Assembly: GCA_002869145.1 (NCBI GenBank)
Contig: PKTM01000010.1
Span: forward strand, 25,033 to 89,032
DNA: 64,000 nucleotides
Source of the DNA: Denitrovibrio sp.
Lineage (GTDB): Bacteria > Chrysiogenota > Deferribacteres > Deferribacterales > Geovibrionaceae
Direction of reading: 5' to 3'
The notes under the pieces were generated by a model. That model was given only the letters and a program-made list of their open reading frames with translations, searched no databases and was not told the DNA's origin. Numbering within the stretch: position 1 is the first letter of the stretch; each line of letters opens with the position of its first letter. The translations under genes and the position numbers were made by a program. Below, one piece after another: positions 1-8,358 of the stretch.

Positions 1-636
1 AAAAGAAAAGTTGCTGAATATAAGCTGGAGCTTAGAACAGGGGGCGACCCCTACCTAAAAGAAGGCTATACAAAGATTGCTGTTGTTGAAAAAGCAAATG
101 AAGACATTGCGCAGTCTGTGGTGGTGGTTTCAGATTACTCACCACCGATTGACTATGAAAAGCAACCTGAGCTTCTGAAAGAGCCTGTTAAGCTCGAAGG
201 TGAACCGGAAAAGAGGAAGGTGGACAAGAGAAACCTCATAACACCTGTGCTTACCGGAAACTACAGCATACAGTTTCTTGACATAAGTGAGGCTGATGCT
301 GGTAAAGTAAGGACTCTGGCTGAAAATAACGATTTTAATCTGACACTTATCGGTTCTACAAAAAAGTCTACCAGGAAGTGGCAGGTTTACAAAGATAGCG
401 ATAATTCTTCAAAAGTTATTGCCGGGCGTAATGTTAAATATTTAAGATCTTTTAATTCAAGATCTGAAGCTGTTAAGTATCTGCAAAAGAACAAAATAGC
501 CGGATTGGTTCATAGTGACACTACCTATTTCGACTATTATGATATGGAAGTTTGTTGTTTAGGCGAAGAAGCAGCAGAGAAATTAGCCAGAGGAAGCGGC
601 GTTTCTATGAATAAAGTTAAAATTATTAAGAAATAA
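1..636 (+). CDS. Hypothetical protein, 3' part (5' end outside window)
   Basis: The reading frame is open from base 1 to the TAA at 634-636, so the start lies upstream of the window; the first in-frame GTG codons near 118-127 have no ribosome site and are not chosen. The visible 211 residues have a charged linker rich in K, E and P (about residues 45-78), then a compact C-terminal domain of about 125 residues with alternating beta-like stretches. The first part (NYSIQFLDIS) loosely recalls a SPOR-type peptidoglycan-binding domain, but I do not recognise it. It is followed 62 bases later by ihfA, which has its own promoter. Function unknown. Confidence 0.6.
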   Translation, partial: KRKVAEYKLELRTGGDPYLKEGYTKIAVVEKANEDIAQSVVVVSDYSPPIDYEKQPELLKEPVKLEGEPEKRKVDKRNLITPVLTGNYSIQFLDISEADAGKVRTLAENNDFNLTLIGSTKKSTRKWQVYKDSDNSSKVIAGRNVKYLRSFNSRSEAVKYLQKNKIAGLVHSDTTYFDYYDMEVCCLGEEAAEKLARGSGVSMNKVKIIKK

Positions 637-648
637 CAACAAAAAGCG

Positions 649-677
649 TTGACGGGTGTTTTTTTAACAGATAAAAT
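649..677 (+). promoter_or_regulatory. Sigma-70-type promoter for ihfA-merR
   Basis: TTGACG (649-654) and TAAAAT (672-677) are separated by 17 bases, 21 bases before the ATG of the IHF gene; the ribosome site GGAGG lies between. Seen in sequence; promoter activity is inferred. Confidence 0.55.
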
Positions 678-698
678 CTTAATACTTGGAGGTTCGTT

Positions 699-974
699 AT
701 GACGAAAGCTGATATAGTTGAGTTGATTCACGAAAAACTTGGTCTTACAAAGAAGGACATCGCAAAAGTTGTTGATGAGCTTTTCAATGAAGTGAGAGAT
801 CAGATACTTACTAAAAACAATGTAAAAATTTCTGGTTTTGGAAATTTTGAAGTCAAAAAGCGCGGACGCAGAATAGGTCGTAATCCTAAAACTGGCGTAG
901 AGACTGTTATCGAGCCTAGAACAGTTGTAGTCTTTAGACCAAGCCAGATATTTAAAGACGAGGTAAATGACTAA
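699..974 (+). CDS. ihfA: Integration host factor alpha / HU-family DNA-bending protein
   Basis: This 91-residue protein is the usual length of the HU/IHF family. Residues 1-45 form the helical dimerisation part (MTKADIVELIHEKLGLTKKD). The conserved core ISGFGNFEVKKR follows, then the DNA-binding arm with GRNPKTGVE and the closing VFRPSQIFKDEV. The arm sequence and the following merR gene, a common partner of ihfA, favour IHF-alpha over HU. It acts in the nucleoid, bending DNA. ATG 699 is preceded by TTGGAGG at good spacing. The 3' end overlaps the MerR-family gene by 8 bases, so the two are co-transcribed and probably translationally coupled. Confidence 0.88.
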   Translation: MTKADIVELIHEKLGLTKKDIAKVVDELFNEVRDQILTKNNVKISGFGNFEVKKRGRRIGRNPKTGVETVIEPRTVVVFRPSQIFKDEVND

Positions 975-1272
975 GCTTTATTATAAAATAGGCGAAGTTT
1001 GCGAACTTACCGGGCTTAAACCATCTGTTTTACGTTTTTGGGAAAAAGAATTCAGACAGCTTCGTCCTACAAAATCTTCAGGTGGGCAAAGACTCTACAC
1101 TGATAAAAATGTTGAACTGGCAAAACGTCTAAAGGTTATGCTTTATGACGATAAGTTTACCATCGAAGGTGTGAAAAAAAGACTCGCAGAAGCAGAAGGC
1201 TTCGAGTCAGGTCTTTCAAAAGAAGAAATCAAAAGCGAACTTAAAAACATTATAAACATATTAAACTCCTGA
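967..1272 (+). CDS. MerR-family transcriptional regulator
   Basis: This 101-residue protein has an N-terminal winged-helix MerR DNA-binding domain (residues 3-72). YKIGEVCELTGLKPSVLRFW is the helix-turn-helix and GGQRLYTDKNVE the wing. A short amphipathic C-terminal helix follows, with no effector-binding domain and no metal-binding cysteines. Such short MerR proteins next to ihfA are common in diverse bacteria; the target is unknown. The gene overlaps ihfA by 8 bases, and its TGA stop is built into the stem of the following terminator. Confidence 0.85.
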   Translation: MTKLYYKIGEVCELTGLKPSVLRFWEKEFRQLRPTKSSGGQRLYTDKNVELAKRLKVMLYDDKFTIEGVKKRLAEAEGFESGLSKEEIKSELKNIINILNS

Positions 1273-1291
1273 GAAATCAGGAGTTTTTTTT
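1263..1291 (+). terminator. Rho-independent terminator of ihfA-merR
   Basis: Perfect 9-bp stem AACTCCTGA / TCAGGAGTT (1264-1285) with a GAAA tetraloop, running into eight T. The merR stop codon TGA lies in the left arm. Confidence 0.88.
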
Positions 1292-1320
1292 GTTAAGCAC
1301 TAGCTTATAGAGATGGCACA

Positions 1321-2196
1321 TTAATAGTCGTCATTATCAAATTCACTCTCTAACTCTTTGTCAAAATCATCTTTGAACTCTTCAACAAAATCATCAGTAT
1401 TATCTTCTGAGCTTAGCTTATTAAGATTTTGATTATTTTCAGTTACAATTTCGGTTTTTTCTTTTGGCATGTCTGACGGAGGTGCTGAGGTCTCTTTTTC
1501 AAGCTCGTCAAAAATGTTAAATGCATCATCGATATCATCAGTATACTCAGCCTTTCGTACTTCTTTGCCTGTTACAGTGAAAGCTTGTTTTGGTTTCATT
1601 AAAAAACTATCGACATATTCTACAAACTCTTCTTCAAGTTTTTTAACGTACTCTTCAAGCTCGCCTACCATTTTTTTCACATAGGCTTCATATTCATCAA
1701 TCACAACTTCTTTATACATTTTAAACTTACCTTCGATAGGGGTACATTCAATAAGCCCTTCTTTGAGAAAAATATCGTATGTTTTAGTGTCTTTTTCTGC
1801 GTTTATTAAGAATTTTGTCCCTTTTACGCCTATTACAGTACTTGTCAGTTTAATTTTAACGCCAGATACGCCACCGCGTTTTTTGATATGAAAAACTATT
1901 TTACCGTCCCAGGGTCTAAACTCTTCTTTATCCAGAATTGTCATAGTAGACTTTTCATCCAGTGCTATCCTGTCTCCGTTTAAAAGCTCAATAATAGCTG
2001 AGGAACCAGTTTTGGTAGATATTTTGTTTTTAAGATAAATAGGTGTGCCATTTTCTTTTACATCAATTGGTCTGGGAGAATCGCCTTCGAACATACTGAT
2101 TTTTCCTGAGTACTTTGAAATAATTCCGACTTGCTCAGCAGCAAACCCAAAGCCAAATGTCATAGCAATTATTATAAAAATAAGTATCTTTTTCAT
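1321..2196 (-). CDS. FecR-domain exported protein with acidic tail
   Basis: This 291-residue protein has a Sec signal peptide (MKKILIFIIIAMTFGFGFAA, cleavage about residue 20). A FecR-like beta domain follows at about residues 22-150, with the family pattern of a repressed beta sandwich: STKTGSSAIIELLNGDRIAL, then STVIGVKGTKFLIN. The middle (about 165-200) is a helical segment with repeated tyrosines (EYEAYVKK, EEYVKKLEEEFVEYV). The last 80 residues are very acidic and low-complexity, ending in D/E runs. No sigma factor or TonB receptor sits next to it, so a FecR signalling role is unlikely; it looks like a stand-alone periplasmic FecR protein. It is divergent from the LPP20/MltC cluster. The tyrosine-rich helix resembles the N-terminal region of the transglycosylase at 3396. 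Confidence 0.75.
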   Translation of the reverse strand: MKKILIFIIIAMTFGFGFAAEQVGIISKYSGKISMFEGDSPRPIDVKENGTPIYLKNKISTKTGSSAIIELLNGDRIALDEKSTMTILDKEEFRPWDGKIVFHIKKRGGVSGVKIKLTSTVIGVKGTKFLINAEKDTKTYDIFLKEGLIECTPIEGKFKMYKEVVIDEYEAYVKKMVGELEEYVKKLEEEFVEYVDSFLMKPKQAFTVTGKEVRKAEYTDDIDDAFNIFDELEKETSAPPSDMPKEKTEIVTENNQNLNKLSSEDNTDDFVEEFKDDFDKELESEFDNDDY

Positions 2197-2360
2197 TATT
2201 AAATCTCCATTACTTATTATGTCATAAATTTCATAAGCATGAAGGTAATAATTACTTTCTTTTTAAGTGCTATATATTATTCTTAATATAATTAATATGG
2301 AAATAGATTCATGTATATGGTAAATTTTTATATTAATATTTGATACATACGGAGGCTAAA

Positions 2361-2924
2361 ATGAAGAAAATTATTCTGATTCTTGCTGCTATCTCACTTC
2401 TTGCAATAGGTTGTACAAACAGTCAACCGAAGAAAGAACTTGCTGATCCATGTTTCGTAGGTGCTCCTCAGTGGGTTATTAATCCTGCTGTAGAGGGTGC
2501 TATTGCTGCTGCGGGCTCTGCACAGAAGTCAGCAGGTGGAATGCAGTTCACAAGAGATGCTGCTATGGCTAATGACAGAAGTGAAATTTCACGTGTTCTG
2601 GAAGTTAAAGTTAAAACAATGATGAAAGACTTTACACAGGTTACAGGTGTAGGCGACGCTCAGACAGTTGACAAGGTTACTTCATCTGTTTCTAAGCAGA
2701 TATCCAGCCAGGTTCTTCAGGGGACAATGCAGAAAGATGCATGGTTTTCACCTTGCGGTGAGCTTTATGTTCTAGTAGTACTTGACCCTACTAAAGTCGC
2801 CGATGCAACAAAGAAGAATGTTTTATCCAGTATGAAAAAGGATGAGGCATTATGGCAGCAGTTCCAGTCTCAAAAAGCTCAGAACGAGCTTGATGCTGCA
2901 GTTGACAAAGAGTTTGGCCAGTAA
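2361..2924 (+). CDS. LPP20-like outer-membrane lipoprotein
   Basis: This 187-residue lipoprotein has signal MKKIILILAAISLLAIGC, with lipobox LAIGC and Cys18 as the predicted lipidated residue. The mature part contains PQWVINP, a run of small residues (GAIAAAGSAQKS), a helix-rich middle, and a beta-like end (GELYVLVVLDP). These are features of the LPP20/LPOA-like family of small bacterial lipoproteins; the exact function is unknown. ATG 2361 is chosen over an upstream in-frame codon at 2340 because GGAGG sits 6-10 bases before it and the signal peptide starts there. A strong terminator follows. It is one of three related lipoproteins around the MltC-like gene. Confidence 0.75.
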   Translation: MKKIILILAAISLLAIGCTNSQPKKELADPCFVGAPQWVINPAVEGAIAAAGSAQKSAGGMQFTRDAAMANDRSEISRVLEVKVKTMMKDFTQVTGVGDAQTVDKVTSSVSKQISSQVLQGTMQKDAWFSPCGELYVLVVLDPTKVADATKKNVLSSMKKDEALWQQFQSQKAQNELDAAVDKEFGQ

Positions 2925-2940
2925 GATATTTTGATATATC

Positions 2941-2974
2941 AAAAAGGGCAGTCAGTCAGGCTGCCCTTTTTTTA
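2941..2974 (+). terminator. Rho-independent terminator after LPP20-like gene
   Basis: Stem AAAAGGGCAG / CTGCCCTTTT with a 9-base loop and a run of T to about 2974. It separates the first lipoprotein gene from the next one, whose ATG is only about 9 bases further on. Confidence 0.85.
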
Positions 2975-2982
2975 GGTGTAAA

Positions 2983-3399
2983 ATGAAAAAGATAGCTAAA
3001 TTATTCCTCTTTGGTCTTTTTTGCATTACCATTGCCGGCTGTGCAGGCACTTATGGTGATGGGCCTAAACTTATAGATGGTAAACCAGAGTGGTATTACA
3101 CACCTTCTAAAGACGGAAAGATAGGTGGTGTAGGTGTTTCCGGTATACATAAAGACGGCAAAACCGGTCAGAAAAAGCTCGCCGTTGAGCGTGCTCTTGC
3201 TGAGATAGCCAGACAGATGGGTGTAAAGGTGGAGAGCTACTCCAACCTTAAGTCCCAGACATCTGGAGGCAGTTCAGCCACCTCAGGTCAGTCGCACTCG
3301 TTTTTTACTGTTGATGGTCATACTGTTAATGCGCGCATAGAGCAAATGTGGGAAGATAGGTATTCCGGTGAATTGTATATATGGATGGTGACCAATTGA
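2983..3399 (+). CDS. Small LPP20-family lipoprotein
   Basis: This 138-residue protein has lipoprotein signal MKKIAKLFLFGLFCITIAGC (lipidated Cys20). The mature domain has KPEWYYTP, GGVGVSG, a helix (ALAEIARQMGVKVES), a Ser/Gly-rich loop (SQTSGGSSATSGQS) and a terminal beta strand ending SGELYIWMV. This GxP-W..., helix, then GELY-W-MV layout is shared with the genes at 2361 and 4588, so the three are divergent members of one family. AGGTG precedes the ATG. Its TGA overlaps the TTG start of the transglycosylase gene (TTGA), showing translational coupling. Confidence 0.72.
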   Translation: MKKIAKLFLFGLFCITIAGCAGTYGDGPKLIDGKPEWYYTPSKDGKIGGVGVSGIHKDGKTGQKKLAVERALAEIARQMGVKVESYSNLKSQTSGGSSATSGQSHSFFTVDGHTVNARIEQMWEDRYSGELYIWMVTN

Positions 3400-4574
3400 A
3401 AAAAGTCTTACTAGTTATCACTATACTTAGCTGCTTTTCTCTGGTGTCAGCTGACAGTTTTGAAGATTTCAAAAACCAGAACATGGGAGAGTTTGATAAC
3501 TCTAAACAGGAATTTTCCGCTTACAAAAAAGAGGTGGATAAGGCGTTTGAAGCCTATAAAAGCATTATGGAAGAGGAATTTCAGGCATATAAGGATCAGA
3601 TATCAAAAAAATGGGATTCCACAGAAGTTTCCACTAATACAAAATGGGTTGAGTATCTTAATAATTATAATATTAGAAAAATTGTCGACTTTGAATCAAA
3701 AGAGATTCAGATAGATATCATAGGTGGAAGTGACGCTTCCCTGAAGCCTGTTCTAAAGGATCTTTTGAAGGAAGATAGAGGTGATGCTTTCCGGCGTGAC
3801 CCTGTGTCGTTTAACACAGAAAAGAAGCTTAAAAAACAGATACCTAACGTTCAGTCTGGCAAGGTTAATGACGAACCTGTTATATCGAAGCTTTTTACTG
3901 AAAAAAAACTGAATGACAGTGAGAGTGAATCACTTGCTGAAAAGCTTATAAAAAACGGCGATATAAGAAAAGACAAACAGTTAAAAACTGGAAAACCCGT
4001 AGTAAGTTTGAAAGTTAAGCTGCCGGAAGATACGTACCAGAAATCTGCTGCAAAGGTAAAGCCTTATGTTGAGAAATACGCCAAAGAGTTCAATGTGAAT
4101 CCTGCGCTTGTTATGTCTGTCATATACAACGAAAGCAGGTTTAATCCTCTGGCAAAATCCTATGTGCCTGCATATGGACTTATGCAGATTGTGCCGAAGT
4201 CTGCCGGTATAGACGCCATTGCATTTCTGGAAGGGGAGAAAAGAGTGCTTGCACCTTCTTACCTCTATGATGCAGAAAATAACATAAAAGTAGGCGCAGC
4301 TTATCTGCACATACTTTATTACAGATACTTCAAAGGGGTGAACGACCCTTTAAGCAAGCTTTACTGCTCTATTGCTGCTTATAACACTGGAGCTGGAAAT
4401 GTTGCTTACGCTTTTAACAAAAACAACGGCGGCAGATACAGCGTGAAAAGGGCTCTGCCTGAAATTAACAGCATGGCTCCGTCACAGGTTTACAAACATT
4501 TGAAAACAAACCTCAGATATGATGAGGCGAAAAGATATATTGTTAAGGTTACAGAAAAAATCAAAGATTACTGA
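3396..4574 (+). CDS. MltC-like lytic murein transglycosylase
   Basis: This 392-residue exported protein cleaves the glycan strands of peptidoglycan. TTG 3396 is preferred over ATG 3381 because it gives a clean signal peptide (MKKVLLVITILSCFSLVSAD) and overlaps the preceding stop as TTGA. Residues about 20-190 match the plan of the MltC N-terminal domain (tyrosine-rich FSAYKKEVDKAFEAYK, then EEEFQAYKDQI). Residues about 210-385 are the SLT catalytic domain: YNESRFNP with the catalytic Glu, AYGLMQIVP, and AAYNTGAGNV. There is no lipobox, unlike E. coli MltC. It lies between lipoproteins of the LPP20 type, which suggests a joint role at the cell wall or outer membrane (inference). Confidence 0.85.
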   Translation: MKKVLLVITILSCFSLVSADSFEDFKNQNMGEFDNSKQEFSAYKKEVDKAFEAYKSIMEEEFQAYKDQISKKWDSTEVSTNTKWVEYLNNYNIRKIVDFESKEIQIDIIGGSDASLKPVLKDLLKEDRGDAFRRDPVSFNTEKKLKKQIPNVQSGKVNDEPVISKLFTEKKLNDSESESLAEKLIKNGDIRKDKQLKTGKPVVSLKVKLPEDTYQKSAAKVKPYVEKYAKEFNVNPALVMSVIYNESRFNPLAKSYVPAYGLMQIVPKSAGIDAIAFLEGEKRVLAPSYLYDAENNIKVGAAYLHILYYRYFKGVNDPLSKLYCSIAAYNTGAGNVAYAFNKNNGGRYSVKRALPEINSMAPSQVYKHLKTNLRYDEAKRYIVKVTEKIKDY

Positions 4575-4587
4575 AATGGAGCATCAT

Positions 4588-5199
4588 ATGAAAAAGACCT
4601 TTATTTTTATAGTGTCGGCTTTAATGCTGGTGGGCTGTGTCGGAGCAAAGAAACAACCTGTTATGCAGGATAATGCAAAGTCGCAGCAGATGAAAGCGGC
4701 TCAGGCCGAAGCTGAAATGGAAAGAGACATTGCTGCGGGAGAGCCAAGCCTTTCAATGCCTGCTCCGTTTCCTCAGGAACCTAAAGGTGTTATGCCCCCA
4801 TCAGCTAAACCAACTAAACTAGGCTCACTTAAACCCCAGACTAAATATCCTATAAAGAATGGTTTCCCAGTGTGGTTTTTCACTACGGTATATGATGGTT
4901 ATATAGGCGCTGTTGGCATAGCCCCAAAACAGGCTAGAGGTGGTTTTTCCGCTCAGAAGAGGGTGGCTAGAATGCAGGCTCAGAAAAATCTTGCTAAACA
5001 GATCAATGTACTTGTTAATTCAGAAGTGAATGTAGAAACACTTGGTGTTGATTCTTCGACTGTAAAGTACTACAGACAGAAGGTTACTTCACTTACCAAA
5101 GAACAGGTAGACCAGTATTTGACTGGATTTAAAACTATGGACGAATGGATAGATGAAAACAGCGGCGAATATTATATGTGGATGGTACTGAACAGGTAA
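4588..5199 (+). CDS. LPP20-family lipoprotein with Pro-rich linker
   Basis: This 203-residue lipoprotein has signal MKKTFIFIVSALMLVGC with lipidated Cys17. A helical, Ala/Glu/Met-rich and then Pro-rich linker (about residues 20-85) leads to the LPP20-like domain (about 90-203). That domain has FPVWFFTT, GYIGAVGIAP, a helix (QKNLAKQINVLV) and the closing GEYYMWMVLNR. ATG 4588 is preceded by GGAG at good spacing; an in-frame ATG at 4576 overlaps that ribosome site and is rejected. The C-terminal domain is clearly related to the gene at 2983. It starts 13 bases after the transglycosylase stop, so it is in the same operon. Confidence 0.72.
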   Translation: MKKTFIFIVSALMLVGCVGAKKQPVMQDNAKSQQMKAAQAEAEMERDIAAGEPSLSMPAPFPQEPKGVMPPSAKPTKLGSLKPQTKYPIKNGFPVWFFTTVYDGYIGAVGIAPKQARGGFSAQKRVARMQAQKNLAKQINVLVNSEVNVETLGVDSSTVKYYRQKVTSLTKEQVDQYLTGFKTMDEWIDENSGEYYMWMVLNR

Positions 5200-5318
5200 G
5201 TTTCTAGTGTGTAGAATTTCTTTAATCTTTTAGTGTATTTAAACTTGCATTTTTAGTACCTTGTCCAGTATTATATTATAAATGCTTGAAACGATTTAAA
5301 AAGCAGAAAGGATTTTTT

Positions 5319-5624
5319 ATGAAAATAATAGTTGACGAAATTGCTGAAGGGAAAGTTATTCGTCCTCACGGCAAGATAGACATACTCACATCAGCAGAAC
5401 TAAGGTCTATGCTGAATGACCTTACAAAGAAAAAGGTAATGAATATTGTCGTTGATCTTGAGCAGGTTACATACATTGATTCTTCAGGACTTGCCACTCT
5501 TCTTGAAGGACTGAAAAATCTTAAAGAGTATGATGGCAAGATGAAGCTTAGTAATGTTCCAGACCGTATTCAGAAAGTATTGTCCTTAATGAAACTTGAC
5601 ATGATTTTCGACATAGTAAAATAA
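5319..5624 (+). CDS. STAS-domain anti-sigma factor antagonist
   Basis: This 101-residue protein is a single STAS domain of the SpoIIAA/RsbV type. The phosphorylation site lies in YIDSSGLATL (Ser55/Ser56), after the strand NIVVDLEQV. Such proteins bind an anti-sigma factor or kinase when unphosphorylated. No partner kinase (RsbW-like) or sigma gene lies in this window, so the pathway is unknown. The ATG at 5319 follows AGAAAGGA; the in-frame codon at 5286 lacks a site and would add a non-homologous Lys-rich leader. A bidirectional terminator follows. Confidence 0.85.
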   Translation: MKIIVDEIAEGKVIRPHGKIDILTSAELRSMLNDLTKKKVMNIVVDLEQVTYIDSSGLATLLEGLKNLKEYDGKMKLSNVPDRIQKVLSLMKLDMIFDIVK

Positions 5625-5651
5625 ACAAGTTTTGAATATTTAAAGATATAA

Positions 5652-5681
5652 AAAAAGGCCGCTCATTGAGCGGCCTTTTTA
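5652..5681. terminator. Bidirectional terminator between STAS gene and cytochrome b
   Basis: A run of A, then stem GGCCGCTCA / TGAGCGGCC and a run of T (5656-5680). The A/T flanks let it work for both converging genes. Confidence 0.85.
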
Positions 5682-5704
5682 ATTTATAAACACAACCTTA
5701 ATTA

Positions 5705-6397
5705 CTAATCTTTAATATCAGCCTTCCATCCTGAGAAGATGGAACTGATGTCTCCGGCCTGAGTACGGAAGTCTACAAGCACGGCAGCGTAAAGGTGAGC
5801 CATCAGGAAAACACTTACAATAAAAATTGTGAAGTAGTGTAAATACCTGACCCATTGATTTGCCATAATACTGAACATGAACCCGAACATGCTGTAAAGT
5901 GTTCCGTTTGGATCATACTGTGCCCAGAGAGCCAGTCCGCTGAATATCTGGAATATAAACACAAGAAAAATGAATATATAAGCATATTGAGCCATAGGGT
6001 TATGAGTGAGAACATGTTTCGGTTTATTTTCAAGAAACATATAATATTTTAAATATTAAACAATATATTCTCTGTCTTTTTTGTTAAAAGGGTTGTAAAT
6101 GGTTTTTAAGGTGGAATATTTATTACCTACTATAGCCCACCACAAGCGAACAATAATGCTTACTGCAAAAATTATCCCGGTGAGATAGTGAATGTAGCGA
6201 ATTGTCCCCATCATGTATGGAGCATCTACAGGGTTTGGTCTAATAAATGGGTAGTGAATATACAGACCAGTAAAGATAAGGATGATAATACTTACAACGT
6301 TAACCCAGTGAGATATTCTCACAGGCCCTTCCCATACATATACAAAACCTCTGATAGGGCTGTCTTTATACGTACGTTTTTTCTTTAAGTGTGGCAT
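5705..6397 (-). pseudogene. Cytochrome b (HyaC/thiosulfate-reductase type), interrupted by in-frame TAA
   Basis: Reading from 6397 gives a 230-residue, four-helix diheme cytochrome b like the hydrogenase subunit HyaC. Such proteins pass electrons between a periplasmic enzyme and the quinone pool. The first part has WEGPVRISHWVNV, the GLYIHYPF helix end, and IRYIHYLTGI with haem-ligand histidines. The second has KPKHVLTHNPMAQYAYI, SGLALWAQ, and RYLHYFTIF with AHLYAAV. An in-frame TAA at 6056-6058 (codon 114) separates the two halves. The frame is identical on both sides, and the ten codons after the stop (YLKYYMFLEN) continue the family sequence. No ribosome site precedes the ATG at 6038-6040, so the second half is unlikely to be made alone. 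No hydrogenase subunit lies nearby. Confidence 0.75.
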
Positions 6398-6482
6398 GAT
6401 AATCCTCCATAATAGAGTTATATTTACATTTTATCTCTATTTTGCACCCATGTCTAATAAAATTTAATATGGAAGTAACTTA

Positions 6483-7061
6483 TTATTCTATAAGGTTTTC
6501 ATATTCTGGGAGTATACTATTCATGAAATATTTTACACTTTCAAGCTGAACATTGCTCAGTTTTGTCCGTATTTCGTCATATTTCTTCTTAAAAGGGGTG
6601 TTATTTCCCAGCTTAGTTTCTGTAAGACACTCAAGCATTGCGTCAATATTGTCAGCATATCTAAGTATTTGTCCCTCAAGAGATTCGTCCTTACCATCAA
6701 AAAGCATACGTCTGTAGATGTCAGTGTATGGCTCCTCCATTTTTGAAAAGAGCAGTTCCTCTGCTATCATTGTTTCTATATCGTCAACGGCTGTTTTCAT
6801 TTTTGGGGTCATATTTTTAACATTGCTAAGTATGTCCCCTGTGAAAGCTTCCACAAGATCGTGGTTCAAAGCTTTTTTGAACAGTATCTCCCAGTCAACA
6901 GTGTTTCCCTGCTGCTCTTCTATCACGCCAAGCATTTGAGCTATCTGTGTCACAAAGAAAGAGTGCTCAGAAACAGAAGAACGTATATGCATAAAATCGC
7001 TTGCCCATCTTCCAATGTTATTGAGTTTTCGTGCAGCATATAGATATTGAGCCAGTCCCAT
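6483..7061 (-). CDS. HD-domain 5'-nucleotidase (YfbR-like)
   Basis: This 192-residue protein has the metal-binding HD pattern of YfbR-type 5'-deoxynucleotidases: RSSVSEHSFFV (first His), ALNHDLVEAFTGDI (the HD pair) and a late Asp in RYADNIDAMLE. YfbR removes phosphate from deoxynucleoside monophosphates in the cytoplasm; substrate here is inferred. Length and ends match the family. It is transcribed alone, divergent from the EAL-HDOD gene, and ends with two consecutive TAA codons. Confidence 0.75.
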   Translation of the reverse strand: MGLAQYLYAARKLNNIGRWASDFMHIRSSVSEHSFFVTQIAQMLGVIEEQQGNTVDWEILFKKALNHDLVEAFTGDILSNVKNMTPKMKTAVDDIETMIAEELLFSKMEEPYTDIYRRMLFDGKDESLEGQILRYADNIDAMLECLTETKLGNNTPFKKKYDEIRTKLSNVQLESVKYFMNSILPEYENLIE

Positions 7062-7173
7062 AAATATCTACTAAGAATTATATTATAATTCACATGTTAT
7101 TAATGATGATTTTAGTGCTTATCAATGTTATATTAACAATAATACATTACAAATAAAATTAAATGTGAGAATA

Positions 7174-8358
7174 ATGCAGTTTGATAACTTTCTAGTAGGT
7201 AGACAACCTATTTTTGATAATGATGGAAACATCTTCGGCTATGAGTTCTTGTTTAGAAAAACGGGAACAGACGACAGGGCTGAATTTTATGACCCTGTAA
7301 CTGCTACGTCACGTGTTCTTATAAATATTTTTCAAAATTTCGGAGTAAAATCTCTGACATCAGAAAGAATGGCCTTCATAAACATTGACGACAATATTAT
7401 TATGCAGGATGTGCTTGATGTTCTTCCAAAAGAGAACCTTGTTCTTGAAATAGTTGAAACCACAAATGTCACTGTAGAAGTAATTAAGCGATTAGAGCAG
7501 TATTTCAACGATGGATATACATTTGCACTGGACGATTTTGTTCTGAGTGCTGAATACTTTCAGATGTTTATGCCTCTTTTTCCTTTTGTGCAGTACCTGA
7601 AGGTAGACATGAAAGACAATTGTATGGCGAAAATGGATAGAATTGAAAAAATCTTTCACGGCAGACATATGAAATTACTAGCTGAAAAAGTTGAGAGCAG
7701 GGCAGATTTTGAATTTGCCAACGACTGTGGTTTTGAGCTTTTTCAAGGCTATTTTTTTGAAAAACCCGCAGTAATTCAGAAAAAAAACATTGAACCATCA
7801 AAAGCTTGTATTTTACGCATTTTGTCTAAGCTTTCACAAAATTTTGAAATAGCAGATATAGAGTCTGAGTTCAGACTTCAGCCAGAGCTGACCCTGAAAC
7901 TTCTTAAGCTCATAAACACATGTTCTTACTCACTGCGCAACGAAGTGACCAGCATACGGCACGCACTGAACCTCATTGGCAGAGAGAGTATGCGAAAGTG
8001 GCTTACCATAATGCTCTACGCTGGCAAAAAGGGTGATCCTGTAAAGTCTACACTGCTTGAAACAGCTATGTTAAAAGCACATGTAATGGAGTTGCTTGCA
8101 ACAAGAACATATGGTCCAAACTACAAAGGTCTTGCTTATGCTTTTTTTATTGGTTTACTATCGCACCTTGACGTAATACTTTGTGTTACCAAAGAGGAGC
8201 TTCTGGAGATGATAAACGTCAGTCCAAATATCAATCGAGCACTGTTACAAAAGGATAATGAGCTTGGTGTTCTGCTTGGACTTTTAGAGGCTACAGACGA
8301 TGCGGAGAGCGATTTAAATAAAGATATTCTAAAAAAGCTGAATCTTGACGTAACATAG
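7174..8358 (+). CDS. EAL-HDOD (YuxH-type) signalling protein, ends early at TAG
   Basis: Residues about 1-200 form a degenerate EAL domain. The N-terminal VGRQPIFD and GYEFLFR are typical, but the catalytic EAL glutamate motif is not intact, so phosphodiesterase activity is unlikely. Residues about 200-390 form an HDOD domain (LKLLKLINTCSY, ALNLIGRESMRKWL). Two-domain proteins of this type are cytoplasmic signalling adaptors. ATG 7174 is chosen; GTG 7165 is the alternative. The frame stops at TAG 8356-8358, yet 22 more codons follow to TAA 8425-8427. These include KLNGLNWLADQ, which matches the helix that normally ends this family (pattern ALxWAxxL). The natural gene is therefore probably 7174-8427, with a nonsense codon at position 395. 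Confidence 0.78.
   Translation: MQFDNFLVGRQPIFDNDGNIFGYEFLFRKTGTDDRAEFYDPVTATSRVLINIFQNFGVKSLTSERMAFINIDDNIIMQDVLDVLPKENLVLEIVETTNVTVEVIKRLEQYFNDGYTFALDDFVLSAEYFQMFMPLFPFVQYLKVDMKDNCMAKMDRIEKIFHGRHMKLLAEKVESRADFEFANDCGFELFQGYFFEKPAVIQKKNIEPSKACILRILSKLSQNFEIADIESEFRLQPELTLKLLKLINTCSYSLRNEVTSIRHALNLIGRESMRKWLTIMLYAGKKGDPVKSTLLETAMLKAHVMELLATRTYGPNYKGLAYAFFIGLLSHLDVILCVTKEELLEMINVSPNINRALLQKDNELGVLLGLLEATDDAESDLNKDILKKLNLDVT

Noticed and set aside
118-636. A complete gene starting at GTG 118
   Set aside because: The frame is open from base 1 with gene-like codons and there is no ribosome site before 118, so it is a 5'-truncated gene.
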